Shown here in pieces: positions 13,334-27,600 of a stretch of 64,000 nucleotides of DNA. Both the position numbers and the translations under genes were made by a program. The stretch comes from Balanoglossus misakiensis (lineage: Eukaryota > Hemichordata): assembly GCA_040954595.2 (NCBI GenBank), contig CM082589.2, positions 2,294,001-2,358,000 on the forward strand, written 5' to 3'. Within the stretch, counting starts at the first letter, position 1, and the number at the start of each line of letters is the position of its first letter. Under the pieces are notes generated by a model. It saw only the letters and a list, made by a program, of their open reading frames with translations, was not told the DNA's origin and did not search any database.

Positions 13334-16300
13334 GTTAGAAACGCCGGACGTATGTGGCCGGCTAAAGCCGTCTTACATCAGGAGACGCTTGGAATCGGCG
13401 AAGCTTTTCCTCCATTCACACCTCGCTGTCGTCTGACATCGCCCAGAGGCACTCAGAGACACGCTAAGAGATGTAGAATCGGCCACTTACCCATCATGCT
13501 CAGCGCGCATGCCTGCTCGGCAATTCAATTACATTGGATCAGGTGTACTAAAGCTGGCCTGCTTATGAAATATATTAGCGGGGAAATGAGGCTGGCGCAA
13601 AAGTAATATCATAACGTTAATGAACACACTCGATTTATTGCGAGGAGGGCCACCAGCTGACGACATAGTTCACGTGCATACTAAACGTCTTGGACACATT
13701 CTGCAAAGCTCGCCTGTGTTGCCGAGATCCCGTCATTGTTTCGGCCTTCCTCTCTGTTGACCCCAATTTCGCGGTAATTTTGCAGCGGTCGCCGGCGCCC
13801 ACTCCCCCTCTAAGCCATAATTATTCCCCCTTCGTGTCGCGCCGTATCAGGTCACTCGAAACAAACGCGCAGAATTCGAGCATCTAGGAAAAAATATTTC
13901 ATCAAATTGTGGTGAGATTGGATTCAAACCGAATGAGGTATACACGGGGACACTTGCCTGCCGATTTTTATTCTTGATGGACCTTGATTGCCGAAGGAGG
14001 CGTGACGTCAGAAAGCTGTCATTTTTTTATGAAAAATTCATTGAAAATTTTAAAAGAGGGAACTGTCTTTGTCCGTGTGGATATGCTTGTTTCTAAGGCG
14101 GACGTGCTTTGCATGCATAAGTAATTAAAAACCCCTTAACCAGCCGTCCGCTCGCTTTCACTCTTCAGGATAATCATCATGCTAGGGCGGCCAGTCACGT
14201 GATATTATTCTCTGACAATAGCGCTTTTTGTTGTATAAAATTAATTTCTTGAATAAAAGCCAACTCGCTCCGTTGTCACTGTTGTCAACATTCAGCTGGA
14301 TGTACAATGCTGGGTAAACCAATGATGTATGTTGTCATTTTCAAACCTTTTTTCCCAGCCCAGGGGTTCGTGCGTTTCCGATAAGAATGATATTGGGAGG
14401 CTGAAACGGCACTGTTCTCCGGGGGCAGTAAATACACATGCAACGACCGTAAACGTGAAGGCCCGCGAAGGGTGTTTTTAACGACGAGATATCTGAATTC
14501 CTATGGATAAATTACTCGCTTCGTAATAGCATCCATTTTTCGTTTTAAAATACTTTTATGTTATTCTGATTTTACGGAAATAATATTTTTTGTCCTCGCC
14601 CTAACTTGAGACTGTGACAATGTGGGTTGCTTGCTAACATGAACATCTTAATATTGTGATGTTTACTGAAGAAATATACAATCATGTACTATAATTGGAT
14701 ACACAAACAAAATACACACAACTATCCATCCAATCATTCAGGTTAAGACTTAAATGCGACGCCAGATTTTGTCAGCTATATAGCTTTCGCGACATGGATT
14801 GTCTTTTAGCTGTCGCCCTGATTGCGACTTCCCTGTGTCGTGGTGTAATTACCAAACGACGCCATGCATATGTCACTGCTGTTCGGGAGAACTTCTCGTG
14901 ACACTTGAGTTGAATCAAGTATGGTCGTGTTTTGATGAAAAAATCCCAATACTAATAAATCAATCGCTCTACAGCCAAAGGAAATGTTCATCAAGCGAAA
15001 ATTCCGGCAGACGACAATATCTGTCTCCCAACCTTTGACCCCAACATTTTAATTCAGTAAACGTACTATTAGCTCACATTCTCCGCCTTGCAATCAACTC
15101 GCGATATTGCAGGGAGATCGTTTGTTTTATATTTTTATCTCCTTAATCTCTGACATCACAGCAAATCCGTAAATGGAGCAGAAGGCAAAAGGCCAACTGG
15201 CACCGTTGAAAAAAGTCCGTCGCTGATGAAAATGTACGTCAGACACAGTCTGCTATACCCACTTGCCTCGCTGAGACGAATTCTTACAGATCAGAATCAC
15301 ATATCTCACATCAGCTCCGGTGTTTGATTAGCTTTCCGTTTTTGTGACTACAACATTATCAGATTGCTGTGCCGTGATATCGTTGAATCTACACCCAACT
15401 CCAACACAAACAACAGTGCTTCAAAGCGAAGTAAGCGGCACCCTTTCATACTTCGCCATATTTAAACAAGAAACCGCGAAAATGTCATGTGTATAATTAC
15501 TAAACTTACATACGTGCTGAGGATTTCGAAATTGTTCATACTTTTCACTATTAAGGAGGCGGTACTTTGTATGAATAATTACACTGGTGTTTGATGATAT
15601 CATAGTACCACTAATCTAGCAATCTCGCATATCACCCTGACTCCTTAAGTACCGTTCATGGTGAGAGATTCTGAATTCTGATTGATGTAAAGATATCAGG
15701 ATTTCTTTAATAATGAGACATGTTCAACAGAGAAGCCTGAATAAGAAAAAAAATGCATATTTGCAAGTATGGAGTAACAGTTCTTCCGGGTCAACTTTTT
15801 TTCTACAATCACCACACTGGCGTCGGTACGGACGTCCCCCTTAATCGAATTTGACTACAATCAGAAGATCGAGGGCAGGGTATTACAGTGGCTGAAAGAG
15901 AAACGCTTACTCTAATCACGTTAACTTCAATTCCCGTGAATCGATACTAACGAATGGAAATAATCAAATTACTAATTAGTCATTTATAATTAAGATTTAT
16001 TGTCATGCCTCAATTAAGCAGGTGATATGAGTTATAATAGACAAAACGAGATTTGAATGCCAATAAATATGTAAGAGTGACTCCAGCTGGGCCAACTGAA
16101 AACTTGGCTTAACCTTTTCGGCCAATCTCAAGATAAAAGTCGGGAAAAGGACATATCGAGAACCCCCCTCCCCCGGGTGTACAATGGCGATATCTGGTTG
16201 ACAACATCCTGAAATGGGCTCACGGCACAGAGACTGTCAATGCATCATGACTGATCGCACAATGTACATATATGATCTGTTAAAACTGCCTGGCCTGTCA

Positions 16301-17149
16301 TGACGCCAATGATTTATTCTTTGAAAGGCAAACAAACCCAAACACAGAGTCATTTTAGCTGTCAACCAAAATCGACATCGGAAAGAAAATGTCACCGATA
16401 GACTTTGATTCTAAGTTCGCAACGGCACTTTTATATTGCGCCGTTTCAAATCCCGCGAGTATAGTAGCTGTCTTGCAGGGCCATGATGAATAATTTTCCC
16501 CTCATCTATGATAATTCATTTTGATCGCCTAGTAGTTTTACTGGCTACGACAGAACCCCCAGAATTCGTGAAACCACGTGGTTTCTAGAGTCTACATTCA
16601 GTTAGTCCACAAAGCCCCAACTCGAAAACAAATCAACGCTATTGCGAATTATTGTAGTGTGACAAAAGTGGCATTTGGAAAATATTACGCAAGTTCCGGT
16701 CTAATCGATAAATATTATGCGTGGATTGGTTTGTCGACTTGATGATTAAGAGCAAATTAAGAAATCGACTTGGGTAATTGATCAACCGGTCCAAAGCTGG
16801 TTAATTAAATTTCCGCGATAAATTTCAATAATTGAAAAGTTGTGCATGTGCTATAATTTGACATGTAAATCCGTGACCAGTTCAGCGTGGAAGAAATACT
16901 ATGCGATACTTTCCATTAGTTCTGTGTCTTTTTATCATCGTATGTTAATGTTATCTGATTTGCTTTGCTTTGAAATAATCCCATACAATGACCACGGTTA
17001 ATCGGCGTATCCCTTTCCTCGGGGAATACATATATCATGTAGTTGCATGTACTGCTCCAGTAACAATTTCAGTCTTCGATACATGTTATTGATATTTACA
17101 TTTAGCATTGAATTTCCTCTATCGTACTCACAGGCGTTTGATATGCCCC

Positions 17150-17224
17150 CTCTCTGTCTCGCTCTCGCTCTCGCTCTCCCTGTCTGTCTGTCTCTCTGTC
17201 TGTCTCTCTCTGCCTCTCTCTCTC
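17150..17224 (+). repeat. CT/CTGT-rich microsatellite
   Basis: Interrupted runs of TCTCGC, TCTG and TC units. A leucine/serine-rich frame over it is a by-product of the repeat. Confidence 0.9.
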
Positions 17225-18312
17225 ATTCAGTCACTCACTCTACTTCTGACATTTCCCTATGATACAAGCACCTGACGTCCGTCCTTGGCGACATGTACAT
17301 ATCTCCTACAAGAATGTCCCGAAGTGTCCAATTGCATTTCACGTCATGTTTCAGGAAAGGCTTATTTGTACATCTGTCTATAGCTATATGCATTTTCAAG
17401 ACTACATCTCTCGTCTGTCTGTCTCACTATATATCTATTTCTTCAACACGTTTCGATGAAAGAAGCGAAAGTCCTATAAGCACATAGAAAAGTCACGTGA
17501 ATTATTATATTCCTAGCCGAAAGCCGTTATTCATTTGAAACATCAACATGTTACGAGTGTTTAGACATCGTCTTGAATAGACATAACTTTCAAAGTCGTC
17601 AGTCGCCGAGCAACATCAATCTCACTGACTGTTTTGTGTGTGTTCCTCAGTGGAGAATACGTTTACAATGATGTCATGGCATGGTATTTTCATTTGCCTC
17701 GTTATTATCAAACTCTTTGCTCTCTTAATTAGTTGTCAGTCTTCAAGCAATTCAGGTCTCATGTCATATAACTGAATGTGCGCTGTCAATCCCCGGAACC
17801 CCAATTTTACTCAAACGCTAACTTTTTCTCTATTTTTAGAAAGGAATTCCACGTGAAAATCCATCTGCTCTACGGAATTAATGTGAAAACCGAACAAAAT
17901 TGGAAATCTGGAAACAACCTCCACCTTCGCAGAAATTCATTAATTGCCCTCCACTTTTCAACATGTGTTGTCAGTGCTAATCGCACAGCGTCGTCTCTGT
18001 CAAAACACGGATGAAGCTCAGTCAATAAAATCGAAATGTTTGGACAATTTGCAGGTGGAAATCTAGCTAATGACCGCGCGATCGATAATGACTGTAAATA
18101 GTTCCTATCAACACTTGCGCCACGTGCATGATTTGTGGTGCGATTTTTGGTAATCGAGGGAAAATTTGGATTCCTTGGGGGAGTATTCTCGCGAGTACAG
18201 CCAAGGGGCGTAATTACCTGCAACCGACAAACACGGTTGTAAACATTACAAAGCTAATGAACTATTCCAGACGATAAATCGTGACTAAATAGTTAAAATT
18301 AAAAAAATAAAT

Positions 18313-18359
18313 AAGACAAGTCAGGATATTACATATGCATGTAATAACTGGCTTGTTTT
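18313..18359. repeat. 47-nt near-perfect hairpin
   Basis: Arms of about 22 bp (left AAGACAAGTCAGGATATTAC, right ending AACTGGCTTGTTTTA) pair with three mismatches and one bulge around the tetraloop ATGC. The surroundings are AT-rich and non-coding. Confidence 0.6.
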
Positions 18360-21300
18360 AAATATAACAGAAACAAATCTAGACATTTCCCATCATGCAG
18401 CTGGTGCCATGATTCCTGCATCGGTATGCATTATTATTCCAATACTTTTCCACAGACCAAGAAAGAAGATATACCAAATGTATGGTATACAGTAGTCATA
18501 GTATAGGTATGCATGTACATGTATATCACAGAAGAAATCTATATTCTAAGGTTCCTTCAGTGTCTGCAGTGGGTTATATGGTATGATGTAAAGATGCATG
18601 CATATATGAATACAGGTAAACATTCACCACAGACGCCGTGGCGCCTGCAGGAACCTTGCTGGTGACACGTTCACAAAATGCGGACTAAATGCGCATGCTC
18701 GGAGCAGAACATTAAATATGCACAGCTTCTCATTTGATGGATTTGATGTTATATACGCACACTACTGTCTGTGGTCTAAACGTCAAAGCTTTACAAACAA
18801 AAAGCATGCTGAAGTGTTTTTCCCATCTGGTCAGTACACCCGTCTTTCTTAGATTAGTTTTCCTGACACAAGAAAGTCATTTCCCTGCAAGTAATTTAGC
18901 AATGGGCAATCAATGAAATGGTAATTAAGTCGCCAACGATAAGCCGAGCTTTATCCGTAACTCTGTCGGTATCTATGTTCAGTTGGGCTCACAATAAACA
19001 TTTTCCAATTTGTTCTTTCCGTTCGCAAAGGTAATAATTGCACAGAGATTGTCTCTAACGTGCGCTTTTCTGGTGCACTTTTTATTAATTGCATTCGATT
19101 TAAGGACAGAGCGATTGTCGCCTCGTCCGATTGCGTACATCTTAACCTGCTGTTATATCGCTGTACTATTGACAAGATGATCCTGAGACTTAAGACATCA
19201 ACAGTCGACATCAGAAAAATTGCTAATGAGAATAGAGTGTAGAAATAATGGGCGTAGCTGCAATTAGTGACAAAAGTCACGTTTATAGCAAAAAATGCAT
19301 GAACAAGGCCAGCCTTCGGGCCCCACACTCTCCCGTCGGTAATCACTCCACTTGCCCGCTAGGCTCTCAAGACTACGTATACGAAGCAAATCGAGCAGAA
19401 CATAAGACGTTCCGTTGGCCGGTTTTCTTTGGATGCAAAGTGCAACCCCAGTCATCAGTCCAAAGAAAACCATGAATCCGCCCACGTTGTCATACAGTGT
19501 TTATGTGTGTACTTTTTCTTGAACAACAACCGAGATTTAACCCACACTCTTTGGTGCAGAGACAGTGTTTTTCCTTGCCTAATTTCCATCGTTACGGAAG
19601 GGGACAAACGTGACGTCATCAGAGTGATGAGGCGCCCAACGTCACTGATGTTAAGCAGTGATTGTGGATTGCCGCATTGCGAAGCCTACAAGGACCTCTG
19701 TGAGACGAAATAAATGTTGACAATTTATTTTGTCCACATTAGCAGCGAAAAACGATAAGCTATAGTCAGAGCCAGAAGAGAATGGACGCTTTTAGATGAT
19801 GAAATGTCTCCAGTGCATTGGATAGTGTATCATTCATTTTCCAGGCACGTAGGTAGAATGCAATAATTGTCACAAAATCAATTGTACCCTACAGGTCAAG
19901 TTCATCGGCGCAATATACTACCAGGCCTTGTCAACCCAACGACGAATCTAATTCTGATAATTGACATCACCGATAATTTCCTGCACAGTCCAATGTGTAT
20001 ATATATTCTGAGCTCGGTCAAACTTCGCTAATGACAACTACATCTCTTGCGCACCCATTTTACCTGAGACAGCACAAGCATTTGTACAGAAGAGAATTGC
20101 AAGATTTGAAGGGTAATCATTTTTTCCCGAAATAAATGTCCATTAGTAGCATTAAAATCACAATTGCATTACCGATGACGATAGTAATGAGCGTCTTAAT
20201 TATCAGCATGTATGTAAGAACAATCATGCTCATTCCGGATTTCATGTTACATCCATTAAAATCCGATAGACGATACTTTCACCTTCGAACAATGACTCAT
20301 CAGGCGAAATGTGTATGCCTCGTCTGAACAACTGATTTTTTCCCTTTTTTTTCAAATTTATCACAGTTGTGTACTTATATACATCAACGCATGACACGAC
20401 ATTCACACATGGAAGACACTGTTCCATTTGCTAGAATGCATTATTCAATAGAAGTAAAATACAGCGTGGATACATATGTAGAATCGAATTCGAAATGCCC
20501 ATTCCCAGAAACCTTGATACCGTGAACATCGTGGGGGCGCTAGCCACAGCCATTCTCCCAGCAGCAGATTCCAACCTATGATATTGGGCGTGGGAGAAAC
20601 ACTTCCACCAAATTCTTACCAACCGCTCAATTGTTATTCCTTCAAACAATTCTACTCAAATGAATCAAGCTAATGCTACTGACTCTAATAAGGGATTACT
20701 TAAAATCGGCCTTTGGTCGTCACAAAACAGGCACTCGAGAATCATCAGTCAATTTCCAAATCAAACTGAATCTAAACATGACATTCTAACATAAATATTT
20801 GATTTCTGGTTAAACCCTTGATGTAATCATCAGGCGGTGTCTTGGGGTGAGGTCAAAATGTTTTGTTGTTCATCGGAGGTTTGGATACCTTAAATAAACC
20901 CCCACCGCGGTAATTTAGATCGCTATGAATTCATGTTTAGGAGGCGATGTAAATCAAAACGCAGGCCTCATAAATGGCACAATGAGGCCAACTGGGAGTC
21001 CGTGTCAATCCAAATTAAACGTACGGCTGCCCTGATAGTGTTTCTGATGTTGCGAACCCCTGTGCGTTCATCAATACTGTGTAAAGCCGTCTTGCGGAGA
21101 GATGTACCGGCGTGTCGACTGCAGTGTACAACCAAATTGAATAAACCTACAAACAACTTGCGCAGTGTTATGATGCGGGGTGTGGTTGTCTTGACTTGCC
21201 TATGGCTACCATTTGCAATTTGTATTGACAATATATCTAGGGTTGATGCATGATAATTTCGCCGTAATACAAGAATAAACAGCACGACAGATATAGCAAG

Positions 21301-24300
21301 AATGCAACTGATTAAACGCCATTTATCTTGAAGAGTTTCCTATGCTATGGTCATATTCTGTTCGACTGGGTTGGCTATTTATCACTCTCCTAAGCAGCCC
21401 CATTCTATTTAAATTAGCCAGCATTGGCATTTTCCTATAGAATTGAAAAACAAAGCTTTGGAATTTAGATCTTAGGGCCAGGTGTACAGGACTTTCATTT
21501 TGTCAAAGTCTGTCCCAGGTGTGTGTAAACTGTCATGTGATAAACTGACCTCCGTCGAAGCTTCGGGAAAAAGGTCAACTTGATAATGGCGCAGCAGAGT
21601 AGAAAGTGAAAGACGTTGGCAGAACATCTTCTTTTGGGTGCAGAAAAAGAGATTGCCCACGTCACTGTGACTGAGGTGGCATTATTGATGGTCCTTTTGA
21701 CCCGTATAGATAAGGAAACTTCATTGAGCTAAACGCTGATGGACAATTCGAGGGGAATTAAGGTGATCGCTCGAAAACACCAACTAATTGCCTTTAAATG
21801 AGACTTCACTTGTTGTTTTCTTTTCCGTGTTGTTTGAGTCCATTCAAGCTCCCTTGGTGGCCAAGTCGCATCACGCTCACTTGGAGCGCATCGTTTCACT
21901 ACGATTGCATATACAAGGAGCTGCCACGCGCGCGCGCGTCATACATATACAGCTGATTCACCGGAGACGCAGATTTTGACTCATTTTGCTTTCAGAGCTG
22001 TAATTTTCTCAATTTTCCCTCGAATGGGGATTTTCTAGGGGCGGGTATTAAACTGTTTCAATTTGACTTGAGCGTGAAATGAGCATCGGCCCCAAACACA
22101 TGCCAATTTTGTTTCTTTACAGTCGGCCAATTGAAGTCCTCGTGTCAAACACGATTGCATTCTTTGCCTAAACCATCTACATCCTGTCCACATACTAAGT
22201 CCACTTTTTATGGCACATGAACATGTCATGCAAACTACATCATTGGATAAAAGGATTTAAAAGATAATCCCGTATAATTTGAAGGTTTCGATAACTCTTA
22301 AAACGCGAGATAAGCTTTAATATAACTCACAATCCCATTAAAGGTGTTGTTGCCATTGCATATCGCAATTAACACTTTATAAATCTATTCGCATAAACAT
22401 ATTTTAACTGCCACGCCATAATGCATATGTGTCTTTAAAATGAATGCCAAGCTTCCTGAAAACTCATCGAATCTCCAAGAACACTGCTATATTCTTTTTA
22501 TTTATTTCTGAGTTAAATTCTTCCCTGTATTTCATTCTTACGAGCGCCGTCACACACCCCTTTACAGAGCGCGCGCCAGCTTAGGCGCACCAGCACAGTT
22601 AACGTTTACGAGCGGCTTTAATTAAATTGCCAATCTCAGCCGTAATATCGCGGCCCTCAACCTTAAGTAGCCGTCCGCTGTGACATTCTTCTTGTTTTAT
22701 GCTAGATGACAAACTAGCTGTCGTAATCGGACTGACGTTGCTTATGAAGGCGAGGCAAAGGAGCGCAGCGCGCCACAAAGCTAGATTGCCGACTCAATTA
22801 AATAACATACGCGTTACATTTGACTTTACATGTAAAGTTAGTCACCTCCCGTTCACCCGTCACATTGCCCTTTTTGCAAAACTTTGTGAAAGGGGGACGG
22901 AGCAAGGTTTTAGGACACGGCGTGAAATGCATTTTTGAGTGGGGAGGGGGGCTTCATTAGACCAACGGAGAAAACAAATCACATCTGTTTACCTGTGAAT
23001 CGCCTCCAAGCGACTATGACGGAGAATTCCACGGATGATGAAGTGATGGTGTTGTCAGATTATATTTTTTCTCCCTTGGTCAGTCATGTCCATTACGGAA
23101 TTACATGGCACCTGCGTCCAAGGCGCTGCGCGTGTCTGGCATGGAAAATAAATGAAAACACCGAAATGAGCATAGAACGGTGTAATTACTAAGAGCTTGT
23201 ACTTTTCAGCGTGAAGTCAATGTTATTCTTATGTCGCAGTTTGTTACCTGGTGTCTGTACAACGGTAGGTCATAGGATCATCACGCTTCGCTGGAAGTGT
23301 TCTTCTCTGAATTCAACTGCCATTTTTTCTGAAGAGCATGGAAGATCAAAGACTTTAGTACCACCTGTCACTAAGCGAGGCGTCTATATGCAAATTTACA
23401 ACTTCAGTTTTACATTCATTAGTTATTTGACTAATATTAGATTTAAGGACGAGATCTACATATTTTTTGGCGATTTTTGCTTGATTTGAAATTTTGAAAC
23501 CCGGTAATATGACCATCGCAAAATATTTCACATGTCAGCAAATTTGTGCTCTGTTTGGTTCAGCGACAGCTGTTTGTTTTCACTGGCCATTTTCACGGTA
23601 GCCTAATGACCTTATGTAAATTTCGTGGAGTGATCCAACTTTTACAAAGTTATCTGACCAGCTGAGAAGAGCACGCCAGGGTCGAGGTGGTAGAAGTACG
23701 CCATTATCAACCTGCTCTCTTTTACCTCGGAGAATAATGCCCAAGTACTTCGCTGCTATTGTCTGACTCATAAATGTGTTGCTTCGGTTTCTTTACTCTG
23801 ATAGATAGACAGGTGGAATTTTGTTAATTGGACTCGGGAGACAATCCGCCGTAAAGGCCAAGCCAATAAAAGAGATACCGCTGAGGGCTATGGCTTAATC
23901 TTAAACGAGGATGCCACTTCGCTTTGTACTTGATTTCCCGGAGTAAAACAATCCGTGGAATTGGCACTAAAAATCAAGCTGTCCACGACCCACGAGAGTT
24001 GAAATTCTAATTCCGCTTTACTGCTAGCGCGAGCGACGTGGGTAATATCTGTCGACGGCTACGTCAAATCCACCTTTATGGAATTTTGAGCTGCGAAGTG
24101 CGCGGTCTCTTTGCGCGCTTTGTGAGATGGATTGGCACCGGATTTGATATTTCTTGTCCGATTGACATGGATAATAATCCCAAGAAACAGTGGAAGCCAC
24201 TTAAGCAAAGTGCAAGTAAACGACCCACGCACACAAAATAAAAGCAAAGGCGAGTTTACGCCGAAACGCGATTTAAACAAAAACACATGCACAGGTGTTG

Positions 24301-24543
24301 AAAAAGTTCTCAGTCCCAGGCATCTGCCTGCATTGACATGTGGCATGGCTTTTCGTTTGTTTTACATATGTCAACAAATAATTCGGTGATAATTTGTAAT
24401 GACATCGACATTCCGTGGTACACACCAGATGTTGTTGTCTCAGATGTATTCATGGTTGAAAGTGCAAGCGCCGATCTAATATTGGACATTTTAGCCTGTC
24501 AAATTATACTCTATTGTATATATCATCCCACAAGACCTAAAAT

Positions 24544-24613
24544 AAACCAAAATATTATTACCGCCGAAAGAATGGCAAATAAGTCAACTTATTATCTTTC
24601 GGCTGTTTGGTTT
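24544..24613. repeat. Long imperfect hairpin
   Basis: Three nested perfect arms: AAACCA/TGGTTT (24544, 24608), GCCGAAAGA/TCTTTCGGC (24563, 24595) and AATAAGT/ACTTATT (24578, 24587), with a CA loop and asymmetric bulges. It could be a structured RNA or a relic of a miniature inverted-repeat element. Confidence 0.6.
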
Positions 24614-27600
24614 GTAGTGTTTTCCATGATGAATCGTTAAAAATATGGTTGCGGCTAATTTATCGATTTTCAGGGGGTCTGTTTGTTCGCACAGCAGTTA
24701 ATTAAAACACACGCCTAGAGGGGAAGCCGCATACTGATTCGCGACGGCAACATCTTGCCCCGAGACGACCTTGCCGAGGTGATGTACTCCCGTAGCCGAA
24801 GATGCCAAGCCCAGATAAGATAAACACCCTACCTGACCCCCTCTCAGCTATCACGGCGTGATCGGCTCGCTCCATCAATGCCATGCACCGCGTGTGCGCC
24901 GGCGTGGACGGTTACGGTGGTTTTAGAGGGATTGACTGAAATCAGACGCAGGCCTTAATGTTTCTTCTTAATGGCCCATTGAACACACGTGCTCGGAATT
25001 CAGTTCTGTTGGCATAACCTGCAAAAAGGGGGAAATCATACAATATTTTACAGCCTACCTTGTTGTTGTTGAAACTGAGGAATATGTACTGACAATTCAC
25101 AGCCTTTGTTCAATTGACCCCTCAAAAAGTAATATAGGTTGTTCAAAACAACTTTGATAGACACGATTAGAGTTAATTTTGAACTTTAATTCCGCATGGT
25201 ATTTATCGACCAATTTCGAACTAAACGCCGCGTCATACGTTTTACAGGAAAATAATATCTGTCGCCTTGTATGGTAAACGACGCCGATGTCAGTTCACAT
25301 TAAGTGTCGCATCGAATGTTCCAAACCAAAGAAGTCGTTGGCAGGGAAGCGCCAGGCTCTGAATTGAACGACCAAGAATCATTTGGCCGCACTTGACTTT
25401 AGAGTCGAAAAGAAGAGCAAAAGTCGACAATCTACGAGATAAAGTCAGTATTTCAGAACAAACGGGACGGAGGTCAGCTAGGCAACCGTAGGTGGTCGAG
25501 CAATTTAACTACCCTGTAATTACTATTAGGTCTAGAGCTCGCACAACGAGCACGCCACTGGAACATTATGGAAACTCACCGGAGCGCCGGGTCCCCTCCT
25601 CGGCCGACACTCTCACGTCATTTTCCAATCTTAGCGGGCGTCAAATTGTCCGTGTAACAGCCACTGCATCCGATACAGCAATGGCAACACCGCTTTTAAT
25701 GATTCTGTCAAATTTCCTTCGCAACGACGCCGGCGAAATTACATGGACGGGACATTGTTGATGCGGAGCCCGCCACTTTCTGTAATTATTCATTCTCGTG
25801 TTCGTTTGCTTTTAACCTAACTGCATACGGTGTCCCCCACATGCCTTAAATCAGTGGGATGACAAGCCGGACAATTTTTTACGGCGTTGCAGGAATTGAA
25901 CAATTTCTTTTCATTAATAGCCTGGCTTCTTAATCAAGCGATGATTGAAACAATAACGGTGGTGATTATACGCCTTGGCCTCCGGGTATGTGTGCGGTTA
26001 TTCTCGGCTCACCGAACACACAGAAGCAGCGGCCATATTGCCAGACGGTTTGCCAGTCGATTTTTAACCAAGTCATATTTTTTCATGTTTATTTTGGATA
26101 ACTCTGCGTGAATGCGTCATTTGTTAAATTGAAGTTGTCGCATTACAACGTTAACAATTCCGCCCTCTGCATATAAGGTTTTCACTCACGCAGTGTTGAG
26201 CTTGATTCGATTGCATTGCATATAGACATCATTGGAAATAGGTCGACACGAATATTAAAGATATCAGCATTTTTATTAGAAATCCTTTCTGCCATTTTAT
26301 CGGTATCGAGATGTCAATACCTCTCCTAGTATGACTAATGCATCACCCGTGCCCCGAAGGATTTCCTGCGCACACAACATATACACGGGTAGAACGTGAG
26401 TAGCACGCTTTCTGTGGGTTGGATAAAAATCTGTGTGTACTTGGGGTCGCTTAAAGGGCGTTTCAATTTCACTCCAGCGAAATGTGAAATGCTAAATTTA
26501 GTTTGGAGTTGCCACAAATGTGAAATAGCGATGTCAATCTCTTCTTAAATCAGTAACGTCTGCATGGACATTGTGTTTATATTGTTTGGTATCGGTTTAC
26601 TATTGGTCGAAGTTGCCGGTAGAAACAAAATTATAACTTTTGATAGGTTGCTCATCCATGTATTTTAACTTACAACACATGCACTCAGGGTACAGGTATA
26701 AACGAAAATACGGTCACTGCGGTTACAAGCGCCAGAACAGTCGTATTTGCGACGTTCCTCCTACAAATATTTCGGGGGTTGTCAGAACCAAACCAATCAA
26801 AAAGTGGACACGTGGCAATAAGACACGATAGAAAGTGGTCTGCATAATGGCGGAAACCATCTGACCGGATTAGGAGAAAATTTTATTCAGAAACAAGTCG
26901 AGCTGGTTGATTCGTATTCTCTAGTGAGTCCATATGTATCATGTACAGACATCTGTAAGTCTTTTACAGGCCGAAGTTAATGGAGCGTACATTATATGCA
27001 TGTTTTACATACATACACGCTCCTGGTTGGTACAAGCATGTCGTCTGCTCAAAATATTGTGCGGTGTGTTTAGTACCAGAATTCGCTCTAAATTATAAAA
27101 AGACAAGACGATGTTTATCGTTTTTTTTCCAACTGCGAATCCATTTGTCACAATTAGACGGGAAATTGAGTTGTGTCAGGTAATTCCAGCGTAAAATACA
27201 AATGTTCTGACGCAGTGCGTCCAGCATAGAATGCGCAGGCACACGCCAGCGGACTGATTTGGTGCGCAGTAAGGTCGAGGCAGAGACCCTGAAATATTAA
27301 AATGCGCAAATCGTAGGTGTGGAGGCCAAGGGGTCGCCGAATTATAAAATTACTCAGCGCCTTTTCCAGACGAACGAGAAACATTTGCTGGCAACGGATG
27401 AAACTCGACAGGAAAGGGATTTGAAAAGTGAATATCGTGAATCATATCGTCCATACATAACGCCACAATGAGCTTTCTATTAACTGAAAAACCTGGTGGC
27501 TTTGGATTCATTAAGGACAGTTGTAGACAATCGTGCTACCTTTCCCCAAAGATCGGTTTTTATTTCATGCATTCGCAGCCAAAGGCGTTCAGGAAAATAC

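Noticed and set aside
17047-17262. Leucine/serine-rich ORF
   Set aside because: It is a by-product of the CT-rich microsatellite.
20528-20545. Second CTCF-like site (GTGGGGGCGCTAG)
   Set aside because: The left half of the motif does not match.
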